DNA from: Variovorax paradoxus
Lineage (GTDB): Bacteria; Pseudomonadota; Gammaproteobacteria; Burkholderiales; Burkholderiaceae_C
Assembly (NCBI RefSeq): GCF_902712855.1
Contig: NZ_LR743508.1
Span: forward strand, 682,001-746,000
Reading direction: 5' to 3'
DNA: 64,000 nucleotides
Part shown: positions 61,307 to 64,000 of the stretch, one piece after another
Layout of the letters: each line of letters starts with the position of its first letter
Position numbering within the stretch: position 1 is the first letter of the stretch
Program-made: the position numbers and the translations under genes
The notes under the pieces: generated by a model
What the model was told of the DNA's origin: nothing
Databases searched by the model: none
The model's input: the letters and a program-made list of their open reading frames with translations, nothing else

Positions 61307-61486
61307 CTACTTCTTGCCGGCGAGGTATTCGCGGACCTTCTCTGCCGAGTTGCCCACCGCCTCGACCGCCGCGCGCAGCTGCTCCTCACTGCAGTCCAGA
61401 CTCTTGGTCCAGTCACGGATCTCATAGTCCTCGTTCAACGAGATGAGCGTGCGATCAAGGCCTGTTTGCTTCTTGTTGTCAGTCAT
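61307..61486 (-). CDS. DUF3606 family small protein upstream of ligD
   Basis: The 59-residue product TGLDRTLISLNEDYEIRDWT, then CSEEQLRAAVEAVGNSAEKV, is the clearest DUF3606 sequence of the three in this window. AAGGAGA lies before the ATG. It ends 8 bp before the ligD start, so they are probably co-transcribed; its role in end joining is unknown. Confidence 0.85.
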   Translation of the reverse strand: MTDNKKQTGLDRTLISLNEDYEIRDWTKSLDCSEEQLRAAVEAVGNSAEKVREYLAGKK

Positions 61487-61868
61487 TCGAGTCTCCTTAA
61501 ACACGCCACATTCGGACCACGAGCGGGTTGGCGCTGTAGGTCTGAGACCCTGGCTGCTTTCAGAGCAGATCTGCATCTGTCTCTGGCAAGAGATCGATTC
61601 TTGGTCTCATAGCGTTAAAAGCCCAGTCGTCGGACCTTTTTCTTGGGAGGAACAGACGGAACGCATACAGCTTTGAGCGACGCGCCGGTTGCCACGCATG
61701 TCCGCAGAGAGGAGCCGCCTCACAGCGTAAGTCTGGGCTCTCCTACGTTCGAAGCCGGGCGCGACTCAACACCATAGAACCAAGCTCGTTTCCGCGCGCG
61801 AGTTTGTCGGGAGGGCGTCCGGTCCCTGCTTCCACGGCTTGGCCGCGAACATTCTGCGGAAGGAATTC
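61487..61868. other. No gene recognised; ligD operon promoter region
   Basis: About 380 bp upstream of the DUF3606-ligD operon and the Ku fragment, which are divergent. Promoters are expected here, but I could not assign -35/-10 elements. No gene seen. Confidence 0.35.
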
Positions 61869-61980
61869 ATGGCAGCAGGCGACAGAAGCCTTTTGAAGGG
61901 CGCAATCACCTTTGGTCTGGTTCACATTCCAGTCACCCGGCGAGCATCGGGCAAGAGGTGGACTTCGACTGGCTCGGCAA
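61869..61980 (+). pseudogene. Ku protein N-terminal remnant
   Basis: The frame starts MAAGDRSLLKGAITFGLVHI, then PV, which is the N-terminus of bacterial Ku (MA.RSLWKGAISFGLVHIPV). It then shifts frame: the next frame gives ASIGQEVDFDWLGNAGQ, matching Ku (..IDFDWLD). Nothing Ku-like follows before the antiporter gene at 62186. AGGA precedes the ATG. So only about 40 codons of Ku remain, with a frameshift. A complete Ku gene would have to be elsewhere in the genome. Confidence 0.7.
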
Positions 61981-62185
61981 CGCTGGCCAGTTGTGGCCCG
62001 CGCTTCGCCCGAAACAGATCGATTCCATAAGGAAAGCATCGCCATGCGGCCTCACCGTTTCGAATTTTCTGGCCAAGTCCAGTTGATCCAGATGCCGTCG
62101 AAGTGCTTATTCCCGCGAATCCTGCCGATCAGGGCCATCGATTTGTGGACATCGCTCTAGATCTATTCTTCATTGGGTCCAGCTT

Positions 62186-63484
62186 ATGACTGCGGCTACG
62201 TGGGATCTGATAATCGGCGGGCTGCTGATACTGATGGCGCTATCGGGCACCTTGCTCAAGACATTGCCGATCAGCGCCGCAGCGCTCTACATGGCTCTGG
62301 GTTTTGCGCTGGGCCCGGGTGGCTTCAACGTGGTGCACATCGGCATCGAGTCCGACGCCGCCCTCATCGAGGCGATCAGCGAGGTGGCGGTGCTGGTGTC
62401 GCTCTTCGCTGTGGGGCTTCGTCTGCAGATCCGCATGCAGCTCTCGAATTGGAGACAGCCTGTTCTTCTCGCCACGCTCGGCATGGTTATCACCATTGCG
62501 CTGATGACACTGGCAGGCCTCGCCTTGCACATGTCGCTGGCGGCTGCGCTGTTGCTGGCAGCGATTCTTGCGCCGACAGACCCCGTGCTGGCCTCCGACG
62601 TGCAGGTGCGCCATGAGAACGACCGGGACGACCTGCGCTTCGGCTTGACTGCCGAGGGCGGACTGAATGATGGCGCTGCCTTTCCTTTCGTCATGCTGGC
62701 GCTGGGGCTGGCGGGCGCACATCACCTCGGGCCCCTGGCTCTTCGGTGGCTGGGTCTGGACGTTGCCTGGGCCATCGTGGGCGGCCTCGCACTCGGCTGG
62801 ACGTGCGGCGCCGTGTTCACGCGCCTGGTGCTATTCCTGCAAACCGAGAAGAAGCAGGCGCTGGGAATGGAGAGCTTCCTCGCGCTGGGCCTCATCGCGC
62901 TGACCTACGGCATCGCGCTGCATGCCTCGGTGTACGGATTTCTTGCCGTCTTCGTCGCTGGTCTCAGCATGCGCGCCGTCGAGCGCGCCGTCGAGGACGA
63001 GGCCGACCAGGTGCGTGCTGTCGCCGAGGCACCTCAGGCCAGGGAGGCGGCCGCCGAGCAAGCGCATACGGCCGATGCGATGACGCGCGACGTGCTCGAA
63101 TTTGCGCGTGAGCTGGAGAAGTTCGTGGAACTGGCTGCCATGCTGGTGATCGGCTGCCTTCTGCGCGCAGAGATGCTGACGTGGAAGAACGTCCTGATCG
63201 CCGTTCTGTTGATCACTGTCGCGCGGCCGGTGGCGGTCTACGTCTCTACGCTGCGCAGCGACTGGACCGCGCCGCAGCGCCGGCTGGGTGCCTGGTTCGG
63301 AATCCGCGGCGTGGGTTCCATGTACTACTTGGCATACGCGACTACGCACGGCGCGTCGTCGCCGGACATCGGCCCTGTCGGCGGTGCGGTGCTGGTCACC
63401 GTCGCCATCTCCGTCGTCGTGCACGGCATCTCGGCCACGCCGCTCATGAGCATCTATCAGGCGGCTGCAAAGCGCCGGCGCTGA
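62186..63484 (+). CDS. Cation:proton antiporter (CPA1/NhaP-like)
   Basis: The 432-residue inner-membrane protein has about 12 hydrophobic segments (start MTAATWDLIIGGLLILMALS) and the antiporter core motif LAAILAPTDPVLASDVQV (TDP) with the following EGGLNDGAAFPFVMLALGLA (ND pair). It exchanges Na+ or K+ for protons to keep pH and ion balance. A loop at about 265-300 is rich in Ala/Glu/Arg (ERAVEDEADQVRAVAEAPQA). Isolated gene; no partner subunit nearby. Confidence 0.9.
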   Translation: MTAATWDLIIGGLLILMALSGTLLKTLPISAAALYMALGFALGPGGFNVVHIGIESDAALIEAISEVAVLVSLFAVGLRLQIRMQLSNWRQPVLLATLGMVITIALMTLAGLALHMSLAAALLLAAILAPTDPVLASDVQVRHENDRDDLRFGLTAEGGLNDGAAFPFVMLALGLAGAHHLGPLALRWLGLDVAWAIVGGLALGWTCGAVFTRLVLFLQTEKKQALGMESFLALGLIALTYGIALHASVYGFLAVFVAGLSMRAVERAVEDEADQVRAVAEAPQAREAAAEQAHTADAMTRDVLEFARELEKFVELAAMLVIGCLLRAEMLTWKNVLIAVLLITVARPVAVYVSTLRSDWTAPQRRLGAWFGIRGVGSMYYLAYATTHGASSPDIGPVGGAVLVTVAISVVVHGISATPLMSIYQAAAKRRR

Positions 63485-63837
63485 GCGCCGGCTTCGTGGC
63501 GGCATTTGTCGGCTTTCCGGGTAAGTGGCGCCTCGCGCCCGCAAGTCGCAACGGTCACCGCGTGGGGCAAGCCGAGGGCGCTTCGAGCAGCGACTGCAAA
63601 GACAGGACGCGGCCCCCCGAAAACTGTGTGTTCGCTCATCGCGCGGTCGTCTGACAGGGATGCGGTCCACGGCGGAGTTAGCCTCTTTGCATGTCTGGCA
63701 AAGGTCTGCAACATCGAACCATTGCGGCAGGAATCGTTGATGGCCCTCGGCCGGAGGCAGTCTGCGCTTGGTGAATGGTTGCGGTCCGGCATGCCAGTTG
63801 ATGCGCGCCGGGCGCCCACGTTTTCGATTCCTCACCC
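63485..63837. other. No gene recognised
   Basis: About 350 bp downstream of the antiporter gene. Open frames on both strands are Arg/Ser/Pro-rich and motif-free. Nothing supported. Confidence 0.4.
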
Positions 63838-64000
63838 ATGCTTGACCGAGCCGCCGACCCCCTTGCCGATGCAGTTGCAACGGCCACTACCACTGCGGCG
63901 TCCGCACTTGCCAAGACCGGGACATCTACGTCCGGAACATCCGGGATCGCGCCGGTAGGAACGAAGCGTCGGCGCGGGGCACGTCCTCCGGGTCTGTCGC
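63838..64000 (+). CDS. Possible gene start cut by the window edge
   Basis: An open frame of 54 codons runs off the right edge, reading MLDRAADPLADAVATATTTA, then ASALAKTGTSTSG and a basic GTKRRRGARPPG. Composition is coding-like (Ala/Thr-rich then basic) and the frame is unbroken to the edge, but no ribosome binding site precedes the ATG and no family is recognised. It is a candidate partial gene only. Confidence 0.3.
   Translation, partial: MLDRAADPLADAVATATTTAASALAKTGTSTSGTSGIAPVGTKRRRGARPPGLS

Noticed and set aside
1..64000. Search for CRISPR arrays, tRNA and rRNA genes
   Set aside because: No repeat-spacer pattern, no cloverleaf and no rRNA-like sequence was noticed by eye; the only tandem repeat is the 7-bp array at 25491.

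Overview
The window looks like a chromosomal segment of a high-GC betaproteobacterium, most likely Comamonadaceae and Variovorax-like. This is inferred from GC-rich codon use, the LexA-linked imuA-imuB-dnaE2 cassette, the DUF6502/DUF5666 gene pair and the many small stress and regulatory proteins. No rRNA, tRNA or CRISPR array was seen. The first 64 kb base is not a gene boundary; a possible gene start runs off the right edge.

Layout. 0-9.4 kb: an AraC regulator divergent from an NAD-dependent reductase; a MocR-type regulator divergent from gabT-gabD (GABA to succinate) with a large dyad operator between them; a phosphate acyltransferase; an RHH antitoxin beside a nonsense-mutated ParE toxin. 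10.6-13.4 kb: an SsuABC/TauABC-like ABC importer. 14-31 kb: an accessory stress and sensing region with a Crp/Fnr regulator, KatE catalase, a glycosyltransferase, two Hsp20 chaperones, an orphan response regulator, a BLUF blue-light sensor, a GAF protein, a DUF6502/DUF5666 pair and four genes of a recurring small winged-helix-like family. 31.7-40.6 kb: a regulatory and biosynthetic island. 40.8-47.8 kb: IS remnants, an SRAP gene and the SOS mutagenesis cassette. 48-58.6 kb: LysR/aldo-keto reductase, then small stress genes, a zinc alcohol dehydrogenase and an L,D-transpeptidase. 58.7-63.5 kb: LigD (end joining), a DUF3606 gene, a broken Ku fragment and a CPA1 antiporter.

The most interesting system is at 32.9-38.9 kb. 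A LuxR receptor and a LuxI acyl-homoserine-lactone synthase lie convergently with overlapping 3' ends. Next to them are a chorismate-mutase-fold protein with the signature of 4-amino-4-deoxychorismate mutase (PapB/CmlD), an XRE-cupin regulator, and an operon of fused 4-amino-4-deoxychorismate synthase (PabA-PabB) with an EamA-type exporter. Two 20-bp lux-box-like palindromes, 17/20 identical to each other, sit about 60 bp upstream of luxI and of pabAB. The sequence therefore points to quorum-controlled diversion of chorismate to an amino-arene (a p-aminophenylpyruvate/p-aminophenylalanine-type precursor or a product of it) with export. The PapC step is not visible here.

A second theme is gene decay. 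At least three otherwise intact reading frames (XRE-cupin paralogue, DUF4142 protein, SDR oxidoreductase) carry a single in-frame TAG, two of them where Gln is expected. There are also a broken ParE toxin, a broken small secreted peptide, a frameshifted zinc-ribbon tail and a truncated Ku.
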